64,000 nucleotides of DNA from Paucidesulfovibrio gracilis DSM 16080 (GTDB lineage Bacteria > Desulfobacterota > Desulfovibrionia > Desulfovibrionales > Desulfovibrionaceae): positions 124,001 to 188,000 of the forward strand of contig NZ_FUYC01000002.1 in the NCBI RefSeq assembly GCF_900167125.1. Reading direction: 5' to 3'. The first letter of the stretch is position 1. Each line of letters opens with the position of its first letter. The notes beneath the pieces are model-generated. The model searched no databases. It saw only the letters and a list, made by a program, of their open reading frames with translations, and was not told the DNA's origin. This document shows, piece by piece, positions 16,263 through 25,134 of this stretch. The position numbers and the translations under genes are program-made.

Positions 16263-19202
16263 ATGACGTGGGAAGCGGATGTATTCCGCGATAACGAGGA
16301 ATGGCTCATGGGCCGGATCCTCAAGTATGCCGAGCGTCAAGGGTACACACGCTATACCTCCACCTTGCAGGAGGCCTGGCGCGTGTCCGTGTCCGGGCTG
16401 ACGACCGCCCTGGTCGCTGCGTTGGAGCAATGGGGCGGAGAGCTGTTCGAATTCGGTCCGCATGGCCGTCCTCCGGAGTCCGTTGTTTCGTTCGCTGTGA
16501 CCGAATCCCGGCGGCACCGGGAGCGCGGTGTCAATCTGCTCATGTTCCTGGGACTGCTGAAGTATTATCGGCGTACCTATCTTGATCTTGTGGATGAATT
16601 CGTGCCCGACGAGCAGGATCGTCAACACCTGCATCGTTTTGTGGTCGGTTTTTTCGACTGCCTGGAAATGACCATCAGTGTTGATTGGGCAGACTCGGAC
16701 GAACAGGGGCGGATGGAGGAACTCCAGTCCGCCAACCGGAGTCTGACAAATGAAAAAAATAAATATCTGACATTGTTTGAAAGCTTTACCCAGCCCGTGT
16801 TGCTGCTGGATACCCTGGGCGATATCCTGAACATGAATTTCGCCGCTGCCCGTCTTTTGGGGATGGACCGCGCTCCCGGGGGCGTTCACTACAACGCGGC
16901 ACGCCGGGACGACCCGTTTTCTTCGCAAGATATGAAGCTGATACTGCGTGAAAATCCATGGTTTTTGGACGTACTGCAGTCTTTATTTGCCGCAGAAGGG
17001 GAAAATGGAAAGCACTTGAAACTGCGGGTGGCGACCCCGGCCGACAAAGGCGAACGTTGGTTCGATGTGCAGGGAACGCCCATGCCGGACGTCTCCGGGA
17101 AATTCGTGGGTACGGTGTTGGTGTTCACCGATGTGACGCGGCGTATCCGTGCTGAATTGGATCTGGAGGAGTCGCGGTGGGATCAGGAGCGGCGGGTGCA
17201 GCAACGCACCGTGGAGCTGGAGCGGACACGCCGCCGTTTGCGACAGGGCGAGGAGGAATACCGCTTTCTGGTAGATAACCTGCAAGAGGGCGTTTGGCTG
17301 CTGGGGGCCAAAGGGGAGACCCTGTTCGTGAATCCGCGTATGGAACAGCTGGTGGCCAGTCCGCCCGGCGGCATGTATGCCCGGCGGTTTTCCGAGTATT
17401 GCGTGCATCCGGAAGATGTGGCTCTGTGCGCTTCAGCTCGTGACTGTCGTGACCACCGCAATGTGGAGTGTGAGTTGAACCGGGAGGATGGGCGGACCAT
17501 TTATGTGAATATGGCATTGAGTCCGGTGTTGGACGACAACGGAGACTCTCTGGGAACGCTTGCCGCGGTCATGGACATCACGGCCAGGAAACGGACCGAG
17601 GAACAGCTTCGTCGGAGCGAGTCCAACCTTGCCGAAGCCCAGCGTATCGCCCAATTGGGCAGTTGGGAGTGGAATGTGGAGGACGGTAGTCTGTCCTGGT
17701 CCGACCAGACGTTCCGCATCTTTAAGCTGGCGCCCGAAGAGGGACCGTTGAGTTATCGTGGCTTCTTGGAAATGGTGCATCCGGATGACCGGGGATTGGT
17801 TCTGGCGGCTGTGCGCCGTGGGCTACAGACCGGCCATTATACTGTGGAGCACCGGGTGACCTTGGCGGATGGCCGGGAACGCCATGTGGCCGAGCGGGCC
17901 GGGCTGGTGCGCACGCGTGACGGCGGTCGGCGGATGGTCGGCACCGTGATGGACATCACCAGCCGAAAAAAGGCTGAGCAGGAATTGCTCGCAGCCAAGG
18001 AAGAGGCCGAATCCGCCAATATGGCGAAATCCAAATTTCTTGCCAATATGAGCCATGAATTGCGTACCCCGCTGAACGGCATCATGGGCATGAACCAGTT
18101 ATTGCTGGAAAATTGCGAGGAAGGCGAGAACCGGGAATTACTGGAACTGTCGCTGGACTGCGCACGGCGTTTGACGCGGCTGATCAGCGACCTGCTGGAT
18201 CTTTCCGTGATCGAGGCGGGATTGATCGGATTGGAGCGCCGCCCCTTCTTCCTGCGCCGGACCGTGGAAGGCCTGATGCGGGTCATGAGTATGCAGGCCG
18301 AAGACAAGGGGCTGAAGCTGCATTGGGAAGTGGATGAATCGGTGCCGGATGAACTGAAGGGAGATGAGGGCCGGTTGCGACAGGTGCTCGTGAATCTGCT
18401 GGGCAATGCCTTGAAATTTACGGAAAAGGGTGAAGTAGAGCTGCAAATCACCCGTGTAGACGGAAACGGTGGCAAGGTTTGGCTGGCGTTTCGCATCCGG
18501 GACACCGGGGTCGGCATTGGGGAGGAATATCTTTCCACGATTTTCGATAGTTTTTCTCTTGGGGAAGATTATCTGACCAAACGTTATGGCGGGTCCGGAC
18601 TTGGACTGTCCATTTCCAAGCAGATTGCGGAAAAGATGGGCGGCAATATCAGCGTGGAAAGCGAAAAGGGCGAAGGAAGCGTGTTCAGCCTGGTGCTGCC
18701 CATGGATCGGCCCGCGTTGGATTTGCAGGAGGCCCGGCAGGAACGTGACCGACAGTTCATCGACAAGTATTTGGGATTGCGTGTGCTCGTTGTGGAAGAT
18801 GAGGCTGTGAATTGCCTTATGGCCGTGCGGATGTTGCAACGCCGGGGCGTGGATACGCTTACCGCGTCCAATGGGGAAGAAGCGCTTGGCATACTCGCGC
18901 AGGAAGATGTGGACATGGTGCTTATGGATTTGCAAATGCCGAAACTCAATGGCTTGGAAACCATGAAGCGCATTCGATCCGGGCATAATAACGTGCGCGA
19001 TCCGAACGTGCCGGTGGTGGCTTGCACCGCGTTTGCGCGGAAGAAAGATCAAAAGGCCTGTGAAGAGGCAGGTATGAATGCTTTTTTAAGCAAACCCTTC
19101 AACGCAAAGGAACTTTTTACGACTATTCGGGAACATGCCTTGACCCGGAGCAAACCCACCGAACGCCGAGGAGGGGATGCAAAGAAAGAGGAAAAAAACT
19201 GA
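16263..19202 (+). CDS. PAS hybrid sensor histidine kinase with RsbR-like N-terminal domain
   Basis: 979 residues, no transmembrane segment, so a cytoplasmic sensor. Residues about 1-140 are helical and resemble the N-terminal domain of RsbR-type regulators (my inference). Then come a PAS domain (about 170-300), a coiled linker, and two further PAS domains (about 335-445 and 455-575). The HisKA domain has NMSHELRTPLNG with the phospho-accepting H598. The HATPase domain (about 690-815) has N, G1 and G2 boxes (NLLGNALKF, DTGVGIG, GSGLGLS). A C-terminal receiver (about 840-955) has D889 in MDLQMP. The kinase could relay to its own receiver or to the divergent two-receiver cyclase. Output and ligand are unknown. 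Confidence 0.93.
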   Translation: MTWEADVFRDNEEWLMGRILKYAERQGYTRYTSTLQEAWRVSVSGLTTALVAALEQWGGELFEFGPHGRPPESVVSFAVTESRRHRERGVNLLMFLGLLKYYRRTYLDLVDEFVPDEQDRQHLHRFVVGFFDCLEMTISVDWADSDEQGRMEELQSANRSLTNEKNKYLTLFESFTQPVLLLDTLGDILNMNFAAARLLGMDRAPGGVHYNAARRDDPFSSQDMKLILRENPWFLDVLQSLFAAEGENGKHLKLRVATPADKGERWFDVQGTPMPDVSGKFVGTVLVFTDVTRRIRAELDLEESRWDQERRVQQRTVELERTRRRLRQGEEEYRFLVDNLQEGVWLLGAKGETLFVNPRMEQLVASPPGGMYARRFSEYCVHPEDVALCASARDCRDHRNVECELNREDGRTIYVNMALSPVLDDNGDSLGTLAAVMDITARKRTEEQLRRSESNLAEAQRIAQLGSWEWNVEDGSLSWSDQTFRIFKLAPEEGPLSYRGFLEMVHPDDRGLVLAAVRRGLQTGHYTVEHRVTLADGRERHVAERAGLVRTRDGGRRMVGTVMDITSRKKAEQELLAAKEEAESANMAKSKFLANMSHELRTPLNGIMGMNQLLLENCEEGENRELLELSLDCARRLTRLISDLLDLSVIEAGLIGLERRPFFLRRTVEGLMRVMSMQAEDKGLKLHWEVDESVPDELKGDEGRLRQVLVNLLGNALKFTEKGEVELQITRVDGNGGKVWLAFRIRDTGVGIGEEYLSTIFDSFSLGEDYLTKRYGGSGLGLSISKQIAEKMGGNISVESEKGEGSVFSLVLPMDRPALDLQEARQERDRQFIDKYLGLRVLVVEDEAVNCLMAVRMLQRRGVDTLTASNGEEALGILAQEDVDMVLMDLQMPKLNGLETMKRIRSGHNNVRDPNVPVVACTAFARKKDQKACEEAGMNAFLSKPFNAKELFTTIREHALTRSKPTERRGGDAKKEEKN

Positions 19203-19331
19203 GAGGGATCCGTTTTTTTTTTCGGCGTCCTCTCACTCCATGCCCCGGGCCGCGCACGAGCGGGAGACCAGCAAACGGGAGCCAAAGGGACGCGCGTTTC
19301 CGGGGTGTCCAAGGCATGGCTTGGGGCCGGT

Positions 19332-19499
19332 TTACCGCAAGGAATTGATGTCCACGGGTTGCCCGCAGCAGGGACACCGATGCACGGTGTGGATGCCTGC
19401 CTGATTTGCCGCGACGATGTGGGCGCGCAGCAGTCCGGGACCGCCTGGGAGATATGCCACCAAAAAAGCCGCGCCGCATTGACAATACCGCTGTTGCAT
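19332..19499 (-). CDS. Small zinc-ribbon-like protein
   Basis: 55 residues from ATG 19499, which has AGGAGG eight bases upstream. The frame is open further to 19607 but those residues lack a ribosome site and include low-complexity sequence. Two cysteine pairs (CQC near residue 6-8 and CPCC near residue 42-45) could bind one zinc ion. The sequence between them is hydrophobic and glycine-rich. Its role is unknown. It lies downstream of the repressor gene but behind that gene's terminator, so it is probably transcribed separately. Confidence 0.6.
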   Translation of the reverse strand: MQQRYCQCGAAFLVAYLPGGPGLLRAHIVAANQAGIHTVHRCPCCGQPVDINSLR

Positions 19500-19603
19500 C
19501 GTGCTGCCTCCTGGTTTGGTATTCCGAGCCATCGGAATGGGGTCGGTGTGTAACATGTTGTTATCGTTAGTTGACTTTAGTTGTTCTTTGGTAAACATGT
19601 TGA

Positions 19604-19641
19604 TCAAAAAAAAGCCCTGGGTAACGGCCCGGGGGCTTTGT
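19604..19641 (-). terminator. Rho-independent terminator of the repressor gene
   Basis: Read on the minus strand, AAAGCCC and GGGCTTT arms (19611-19617 and 19633-19639) with further inner pairing are followed by eight T residues. It starts only a few bases after the repressor stop codon. Confidence 0.85.
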
Positions 19642-19647
19642 TAAAGT

Positions 19648-20319
19648 TTAGTGATATTCCCGGGAGATCCAGAGAACTTTACCGATGATGCGGACGTTGA
19701 GCAGCTCGTCCCCGGAAAGACGGATGGGGCTGTAGTCGGTGTTGTCGCTATGCAGCACGAGCTGTCCGGGAAGTTTTTCTATGCGTTTGACGAGCACGGT
19801 GTCCTCCACGCCGACGGCATAAATGCCTCCTGCGTAGACATCGGTTTTGGACTGGTCGATGAGCACCATGTCGCCGTCCTGTAGCTCCGGTTCCATGCTG
19901 TTTCCCACCACTTGCATGAGCACCATGGCCCGGGGATCGCCTTTGCGGCGTACCCAGTCCGCGCGGAAGGCGTAATATCCCTCGACGCGGCCTTCCGTCT
20001 CAAAGGATCCGCCCCCGGCGCAGAGCCGGGCACGCACTTTGGGGATTCGGGCAAAGTCGTCCACCATGGGTTCGGGTTCGTGTGTGGTGGTGTGCGGTGT
20101 GGGCTTGGCCTGGCCCCGTCCGGTTTCGAGCCACCCCGGATCCACGTTGTATCTCCCGGCGATCTCCAGAATCCACCGTGCCGGAATGGATTCCTTTTTT
20201 TTAGCCAGGGATACAGCGGCCCGTCCCACACCCAGTTCCCGAGCAAGATCGGACTGATTGCGCAATTCGGTGACGTGTTGCACGCGTTTGAAAAATTCTG
20301 CAAAGGATCGCCCAGTCAC
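19648..20319 (-). CDS. LexA/CI-type repressor: HTH plus S24 self-cleaving peptidase
   Basis: 223 residues. Residues about 1-65 are a helix-turn-helix of the phage CI type (QSDLARELGVGRAAVSLAKK). A proline/threonine-rich linker follows. The S24 peptidase domain (about 95-223) has a potential Ala-Gly cleavage site in RLCAGGGSF, the catalytic serine in VGNSMEPELQDGD and the general-base lysine in VLVKRIEK. Such proteins dimerise on DNA and are released by RecA-stimulated self-cleavage. No other phage genes are nearby, so this is more likely a domesticated or host regulator. Its own promoter appears to contain its operator (20347-20377), pointing to autorepression. It is divergent from cheV, whose transcription it might also influence. 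Confidence 0.9.
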   Translation of the reverse strand: MTGRSFAEFFKRVQHVTELRNQSDLARELGVGRAAVSLAKKKESIPARWILEIAGRYNVDPGWLETGRGQAKPTPHTTTHEPEPMVDDFARIPKVRARLCAGGGSFETEGRVEGYYAFRADWVRRKGDPRAMVLMQVVGNSMEPELQDGDMVLIDQSKTDVYAGGIYAVGVEDTVLVKRIEKLPGQLVLHSDNTDYSPIRLSGDELLNVRIIGKVLWISREYH

Positions 20320-20346
20320 ATGGCACCTCGACTTTGATGTTTTGAT

Positions 20347-20377
20347 TTTGTATATCTAAGCAATACGAAGTTGTCAA
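20347..20377 (-). promoter_or_regulatory. Promoter of the repressor gene with embedded operator
   Basis: On the minus strand a perfect -35 box TTGACA (20372-20377) and a -10 box TATACA (20349-20354) are 17 bases apart. The inverted repeat TTTGTAT-N9-ATACGAA (20347-20353 and 20363-20369; one mismatch) covers the -10 box and most of the spacer. This is the standard layout for an autorepressed repressor gene. Confidence 0.6.
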
Positions 20378-20440
20378 CCGATGGGATAAGGTTTCTGTTG
20401 CCTCCTTGACCTCGGCAGGCTCCCGGTCCTATGGAGGGGC

Positions 20441-21409
20441 ATGACCAGAAACAATATCCTCCTTGAATCCGGCACCAACGAGCTGGAGCTTGTAGAATTT
20501 TATATTGATGAGCGGTTGCCGGAGCACGAAGAGCCGTATCGCGGCTACTACGGTGTAAACGTTGCCAAGGTGCTGGAAATTATCCGGCTTCCCGAGGTTA
20601 CCCCGCTGCCGGATCGCCCGCATCCAAGTGTGTTGGGGGCTTTTGATCTGCGGGGGCGCATCGTGCCGTTGGTGGATTTGGCGTTGCTCATGGGCATGCA
20701 GCGGGTGGAGCACGTTGAACCCAAAGTCATTGTTTCGGAATTCAATTCCATCCAAACCGCGCTCCTGGTTTCTGGGGTGACCCGCATTCACCGGATATCG
20801 TGGAAAAATATTGAGCCGCCCGATGAGCAGGTGGCCAGCTTCTGTTCGCGCAACATCACGGGCGTGGTGCGGCTTGCCGAACGTGTGCTGCTCATTTTGG
20901 ACATGGAGAAGATCATCGGTGACATCAGTCCGTCATCGGCCATGACCTCGGATGAGCAGGAGCTGCAAACCGTGGCTGAGCACAATCCACAATACAAGGC
21001 GCTGGTGGCCGATGACTCCGACGCCATTCGCAAGCTGATGATTTCCGTGTTGACCAGGGCCGGGTTTGAGGTCACGGGAGCGTCCAACGGCCGTGAGGCA
21101 TGGGAGATTCTCCAGGACGCAAAACAGAGCAGCCGTGACGAGGATCGGCCTATTCAGGAATGGTTCGATGCGGTGGTGACGGATATTGAGATGCCGTCCA
21201 TGGACGGGCATACGCTCTGCCGCCGCATCAAGGAGGATCGGCACCTGCGGGCATTGCCCGTGGTGCTGTTTTCCTCCCTGATTACGGATAGCCTGCGCCA
21301 CAAGGGGGAAAGCGTGGGGGCTGACGATCAGATCGCCAAGCCCGATATCGGGCGGCTTGCCGAAGTGGTTTTGGAGTTGCTCAGCGGGACAGGGAACGAA
21401 CCAGCGTAA
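20441..21409 (+). CDS. cheV: Chemotaxis coupling protein CheV (CheW-receiver fusion)
   Basis: 322 residues with the strong ribosome site GGAGGGG six bases before the ATG. Residues about 15-165 are a CheW domain (FYGVNVAKVLEII-like segment, then FDLRGRIVPLVDLA and VVRLAERVLLILDMEKI). Residues about 180-315 are a receiver with ALVADDSDAIRK and the phosphorylation site VVTDIEMPSMDG. CheV links chemoreceptors to CheA and is tuned by phosphorylation. No other chemotaxis genes are in the window. Its last 29 bases overlap the 3' end of the convergent rnr gene. Confidence 0.94.
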   Translation: MTRNNILLESGTNELELVEFYIDERLPEHEEPYRGYYGVNVAKVLEIIRLPEVTPLPDRPHPSVLGAFDLRGRIVPLVDLALLMGMQRVEHVEPKVIVSEFNSIQTALLVSGVTRIHRISWKNIEPPDEQVASFCSRNITGVVRLAERVLLILDMEKIIGDISPSSAMTSDEQELQTVAEHNPQYKALVADDSDAIRKLMISVLTRAGFEVTGASNGREAWEILQDAKQSSRDEDRPIQEWFDAVVTDIEMPSMDGHTLCRRIKEDRHLRALPVVLFSSLITDSLRHKGESVGADDQIAKPDIGRLAEVVLELLSGTGNEPA

Positions 21410-23537
21410 GATCCGCTTCCAGCTGGTCCAGGCGTACTTCCTCCAGGATAACTTCCACCTCCTGCCCCAGGCGGAACATGCGTCCCGTGCGTTCCCCCAC
21501 GAGAATTTCCCTGTCGCGCCAATAGGCGTAGTAGTCATCGTTCAGCGAGGAGAGCCGGACGGTTCCCTCGGCCAGACCGCCGAGCAGTTCCACGCGGAAT
21601 CCATAATCCGTGACCGATGAGATCACACCCCGGAGATGATCGCCTTCGTGCTGGCGTAAAAAGAGCGCGGCCGCACGGCGATGGATTTCCCGCTCCGCAT
21701 CCGTGGCACGTCGTTCACGGCTGTTGACCTGATCCGCGGCGTTACGCAGCCGTTTGCGGTTGGGGACGGGCTGGCTTCCGTCGCCCAGGGCGGATTTGAG
21801 CAGCCGGTGGACCACCAGGTCGGCATAGCGGCGAATCGGCGAGGTGAAGTGGCAGTAGCTTTCCGAAGCGAGGCCATAATGCCCTTCGTTTTCCGGCGAG
21901 TATTGGGCCTGCATCATGGAGCGCAGCAGCAGCCGGTTGACCAGGAAGGTCCATTCCGTGGATTCGGCCTTGTGCAGGAGCTTTTGCAGATCCTGGATGT
22001 CCGGCCGTTCCGGGAGTGCGAGTTCCGGTGAGGTACGGCGCAGCACCTTGGCCAACCGTTCCAGCTTTTCCGCGTCGGCCTGGGGGTGGATGCGGAACAG
22101 ACAGCCCGGACCGGCGCTTTCGAGAAAACGGGCCACGGCCTCGTTGGCCGCCACCATGCATTCCTCGATGAGCTGGTGTCCAAAGTGCCGCTCAAGGGGG
22201 CGCAGCTCCGCAATGCGGTTGTTTTCGTCCGTGCGGATGTCGGCCTCGGGCAGATCGAAATCCAGACTTCCCCGTTCCGAACGCCGTTGTTTGATCTTGC
22301 GGGTCAATTCTTCGGCCAGCTCCAGCATGGGGAGCACCGGGCCGAGTTGTTGGCGTTCCGATTCCTGTTTTTCCAGCAGGGCGCGCTTGATCTGCCCGTA
22401 GGTGAGCCGGGCCTTGCTTTGAATCACGGCCGGAAAATATTCGGCCTCCGCAGGCTCGCCCCGATCGGAAAAATCAATGCTCACGGCCATGACCAGCCGC
22501 GGCGTGTTCGGATTCAGGGAGCACAGCCCGTTGGAGAGTCTTTCAGGAAACATGGGTTCCACGGACAACGGGAAATAATAGGAGTTGCCCCGTTCATAGG
22601 CCTCCTGATCCAGGTCCGAGCCGGGACGCACATAATGGCTCACGTCCGCAATGGCCACCCAGAGGCGGTAGCCCTTTTTGCCCCGACGTTCCACGAAGAT
22701 GGCGTCATCGAAATCCTTGGCCGTGGCCCCGTCGATGGTCACGAAGTCCATTGTGCGCAGGTCGCGCCGATCCCGAAAGTCGTTTTCATCCGGTTGCGTG
22801 GGCAGTGTGGCGGCTTCATCCAGAACGGTCTGGGGAAATTTGGTCGGCACCTGGTGCGTGGCCTTGACCAAGGCTTCCTGTACGGCCAGGTCTTCCTCGT
22901 TGCCGAGCAGTTCCTGAAATGCCGCCTCCCAAAGGTGCGGCTCCAGGCGTTCGCCGGGCGTGACCACCACGATTTGTCCAGGCCGCAATTTGCGTTCGAT
23001 TTCCACCACCATGCCGAAGCCCAGTAGCGGATCCGTGGGACGGGTCAGGTAGGCGCCGCCACCCACGCGGCGAACCACACGCGCCGTGAGGGTCTGGCGA
23101 CCGCGTTCCAGGATGCGTACGATTCGCCCTTCATTGTTTTTTTTGCGGTGTTCACGCAATACGGCCGCAACAACACGGTCTCCATGCCAGGCCTCGCCCA
23201 AGTCCTTTTCGGAAATGAACAGGTCTTTGCGTCGGGAATCCTCGGGAATCACAAACCCCACGCCGGAGCGTTTCACTTCCAGCCGTCCGGTGACGAGGCG
23301 CATTTTGTCCACCAGGCCGTAGGCACCCCGGGTGCGGATGAGTTTTCCCTTGTCCACAAGGGTTTTGAGGATTTCACGCAGGGCGGGCCGATCCCGTTTC
23401 TTGAGTTGCAAGGCCCGGCCGATGTCTGCCCGTGTGAGCGGACGTGCGCCCTGTCGAAAGGCGGCCAGTACGCCGGCTTCGTTGAGCAGCCCGTTTCCCC
23501 GGTGGTTTTTTTTTGTTTTTTTTCGTTTGCCTGCCAC
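21381..23537 (-). CDS. rnr: Ribonuclease R
   Basis: 718 residues from a GTG at 23537, placed one base after the lpxK stop. The frame is open upstream through the lpxK gene, but a start there would be inside lpxK. After a short lysine-rich start come a winged-helix region (LLNEAGVLAAFRQG, about 17-80), two cold-shock domains, and the RNB catalytic domain with DDAIFVE preceded by TIDGATAKDFD, the acidic active site. An S1 domain is at the C-terminus (about 630-710). The enzyme degrades structured RNA 3' to 5'. Coupling to lpxK is likely by the spacing. The 3' end overlaps cheV by 29 bases on the opposite strand. Confidence 0.95.
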   Translation of the reverse strand: MAGKRKKTKKNHRGNGLLNEAGVLAAFRQGARPLTRADIGRALQLKKRDRPALREILKTLVDKGKLIRTRGAYGLVDKMRLVTGRLEVKRSGVGFVIPEDSRRKDLFISEKDLGEAWHGDRVVAAVLREHRKKNNEGRIVRILERGRQTLTARVVRRVGGGAYLTRPTDPLLGFGMVVEIERKLRPGQIVVVTPGERLEPHLWEAAFQELLGNEEDLAVQEALVKATHQVPTKFPQTVLDEAATLPTQPDENDFRDRRDLRTMDFVTIDGATAKDFDDAIFVERRGKKGYRLWVAIADVSHYVRPGSDLDQEAYERGNSYYFPLSVEPMFPERLSNGLCSLNPNTPRLVMAVSIDFSDRGEPAEAEYFPAVIQSKARLTYGQIKRALLEKQESERQQLGPVLPMLELAEELTRKIKQRRSERGSLDFDLPEADIRTDENNRIAELRPLERHFGHQLIEECMVAANEAVARFLESAGPGCLFRIHPQADAEKLERLAKVLRRTSPELALPERPDIQDLQKLLHKAESTEWTFLVNRLLLRSMMQAQYSPENEGHYGLASESYCHFTSPIRRYADLVVHRLLKSALGDGSQPVPNRKRLRNAADQVNSRERRATDAEREIHRRAAALFLRQHEGDHLRGVISSVTDYGFRVELLGGLAEGTVRLSSLNDDYYAYWRDREILVGERTGRMFRLGQEVEVILEEVRLDQLEADLTLVRSLSR

Positions 23538-23538
23538 G

Positions 23539-24693
23539 TTATCGACTCTCTTTCGCCCTGTCGGACGTTTTGGGTTTGGTTTCCGGCTTGTTGCGGGGGG
23601 AGGGCGTCGCCTTCGGCATCCCGGCTCGAATGGCGTCGAACCGGGCATCGAACCAGGCGTCGAATCGCGCCCCCTCTTGGCCGTTTCCGCGCCAGGCCGG
23701 ACCGAAATCCACGTCCAGGTCAAAGGTCCAGAAGTTTTCCCGCGCCAGGGGGCCGAGTTTAACCGCGTCCTTGGGTGTGCATACCACATGCGCGCATTGT
23801 TGTTTTACCGCGAATTGTTCGATGGCGCGCACATCCTTGCGGGTGAACGGATGATGGTCTGGAAAGATGAGTTGTTCACGGGGAGGCTGGCCCATGGACA
23901 GGGCCGCTGTACGCGCCACTTGTTTCGGTTCCCCCACCCCAGTGACCAGCAGGTACGGGCGGGTCAGGGGACCGGGGCGACGTTCACCGTCAATGACCCG
24001 GACCAAGCCCTGCACCTTGATTTGGAAATTGAAGACCGGAACGCCGAACTCCGTGAGTCGTTGTTCAAAAAGCGGAAACATGGACTGAAACGCCCGTGTC
24101 GGGCATTTGATCAAAAAGGCGCCGGCGCAGCGCAGGGCGGAAGCGCCTTCGCGCCAACTCCCCGAGGGCTGCACCCGGTTCCAGCCGGTATCCAGGTCCG
24201 AAGGGCGCAAGAGCACAAGGTCCAGATCGCGCTGCACCGCCAGATGCTGCATGCCGTCGTCCAGAATGATCACTCCCGGGCGTTCGCGTTGTTCCAGCCA
24301 GCGTCCGCCGCGCATGCGTACGGGATCCACCACGATGCGGGCCTCGGGATGCCGACGGCAGAGCATGAGCGGTTCGTCCCCGGCTTCCTCGGCCAGATTG
24401 CCGGGCTGCACCAGGTGCGGCAGGGTCTGGGGCCGGGCGCGATACCCCCGGGTCAGTACGGCCGAGCGCAGGCCGCGTTGGGCCGCCCAATCCAAAAGCC
24501 AGTCCGTAAGCGGTGTTTTCCCGGTGCCGCCCCATCCGATGTTGCCCACGCTCACCGTGGGTGCTGCGGATCGCCACGAACGGAGCACCCGGGACGCATA
24601 AAGCCGTCGCCGAAGCCGCATGCCCCCGGCATAGGCCGCACCCAGGGGAGCCAGCAGGGGACGCAGGAGGTGTTGGTACTGTTCTATTTGCAT
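23539..24693 (-). CDS. lpxK: Tetraacyldisaccharide 4'-kinase
   Basis: 384 residues. The P-loop is GNIGWGGTGKTP (near residue 50-61), and LDDGMQH and FPDHHPFT are family hallmarks. LpxK is an inner-membrane-associated enzyme that phosphorylates the 4' position of the lipid A precursor; the N-terminal 25 residues are weakly hydrophobic. The C-terminal tail contains three FDAx tetrapeptide repeats encoded by a 12-base tandem repeat (23629-23664), then a basic proline-rich end. The gene is immediately upstream of rnr, with one base between stop and start. Confidence 0.94.
   Translation of the reverse strand: MQIEQYQHLLRPLLAPLGAAYAGGMRLRRRLYASRVLRSWRSAAPTVSVGNIGWGGTGKTPLTDWLLDWAAQRGLRSAVLTRGYRARPQTLPHLVQPGNLAEEAGDEPLMLCRRHPEARIVVDPVRMRGGRWLEQRERPGVIILDDGMQHLAVQRDLDLVLLRPSDLDTGWNRVQPSGSWREGASALRCAGAFLIKCPTRAFQSMFPLFEQRLTEFGVPVFNFQIKVQGLVRVIDGERRPGPLTRPYLLVTGVGEPKQVARTAALSMGQPPREQLIFPDHHPFTRKDVRAIEQFAVKQQCAHVVCTPKDAVKLGPLARENFWTFDLDVDFGPAWRGNGQEGARFDAWFDARFDAIRAGMPKATPSPRNKPETKPKTSDRAKESR
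23629..23664. repeat. 12-base tandem repeat, three copies, inside lpxK
   Basis: Three consecutive 12-base units sharing GGC(G/A)TCGAA end to end. In lpxK they encode FDAW, FDAR and FDAI. The repeat keeps frame, so copy-number change would alter only the tail of LpxK. Confidence 0.75.
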
Positions 24694-25005
24694 GATCTGG
24701 GTCGGTTGTAGCCCGTTGCGGCCATGGGGGGAACCCCTGCAATGTGATTTCCGGCGGTATTTGGGGAAAAAAGAGCGTCGATTCGGAGAGGTGGTTATTA
24801 CGTTAGAAATGTTGAGGACTTCCGGTTGAGGTGCAAGGTCTTGTGTGGGTATGTAACAGCTCGGAACAGTTCGCTTCCGTGACTCCCCCGTTTTTGGTGT
24901 AGACCCCGGCTTCTCAAGTTAGATGACGGCTTACAACCCGTACCCGGTTATGTGTACCCACCAACCAAAAAGGGGTCAGGCATTTGCCTAACCCCTTAAA
25001 ATTTC
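24694..25005. other. Intergenic region between lpxK and tRNA-Ala
   Basis: About 312 bases. It contains the tRNA terminator at its right end (24965-24998). The remainder (24694-24960) should hold the lpxK-rnr promoter on the minus strand, but no box pair stands out and no coding potential is seen. Confidence 0.5.
24965..24998 (-). terminator. Terminator downstream of tRNA-Ala
   Basis: On the minus strand AAGGGGT/ACCCCTT arms (24970-24976 and 24991-24997) with an inner AGGC/GCCT stem and ATTT loop lead into a run of five T. It lies eight bases beyond the tRNA CCA end. Confidence 0.85.
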
Positions 25006-25081
25006 TGGTGGAGACGAGGAGACTTGAACTCCCGACTTCTGCCTTGCGAAGGCAGCGCTCTCCCAACTGAGCTACGTCCCC
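25006..25081 (-). tRNA. tRNA-Ala with anticodon CGC
   Basis: 76 bases on the minus strand, folding as a complete cloverleaf. The acceptor stem is GGGGACG paired with CGTCTCC, with the G3-U70 wobble pair that is the alanine identity element. The anticodon stem is CTGCC/GGCAG with loop TTCGCAA, giving anticodon CGC (codon GCG). The T arm has GTTCAAG and the 3' CCA is encoded. A terminator follows immediately. Confidence 0.96.
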
Positions 25082-25134
25082 GTGTTCAAGGAGGGAATCA
25101 CTACCCCTTTTCATAATGAAGCTCAAGTGTTTTT

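Noticed and set aside
19648-20319. Prophage remnant marked by the CI-like repressor
   Set aside because: No integrase, structural or lysis genes or attachment repeats are near; flanking genes are chromosomal signalling genes.
22086-24711. Long plus-strand open frames opposite rnr and lpxK
   Set aside because: They are antisense shadows of well-supported genes and show no motifs.
24914-25126. Open frame of 70 codons on the minus strand
   Set aside because: It runs straight through the tRNA-Ala gene and its terminator, so it is a product of the tRNA sequence.
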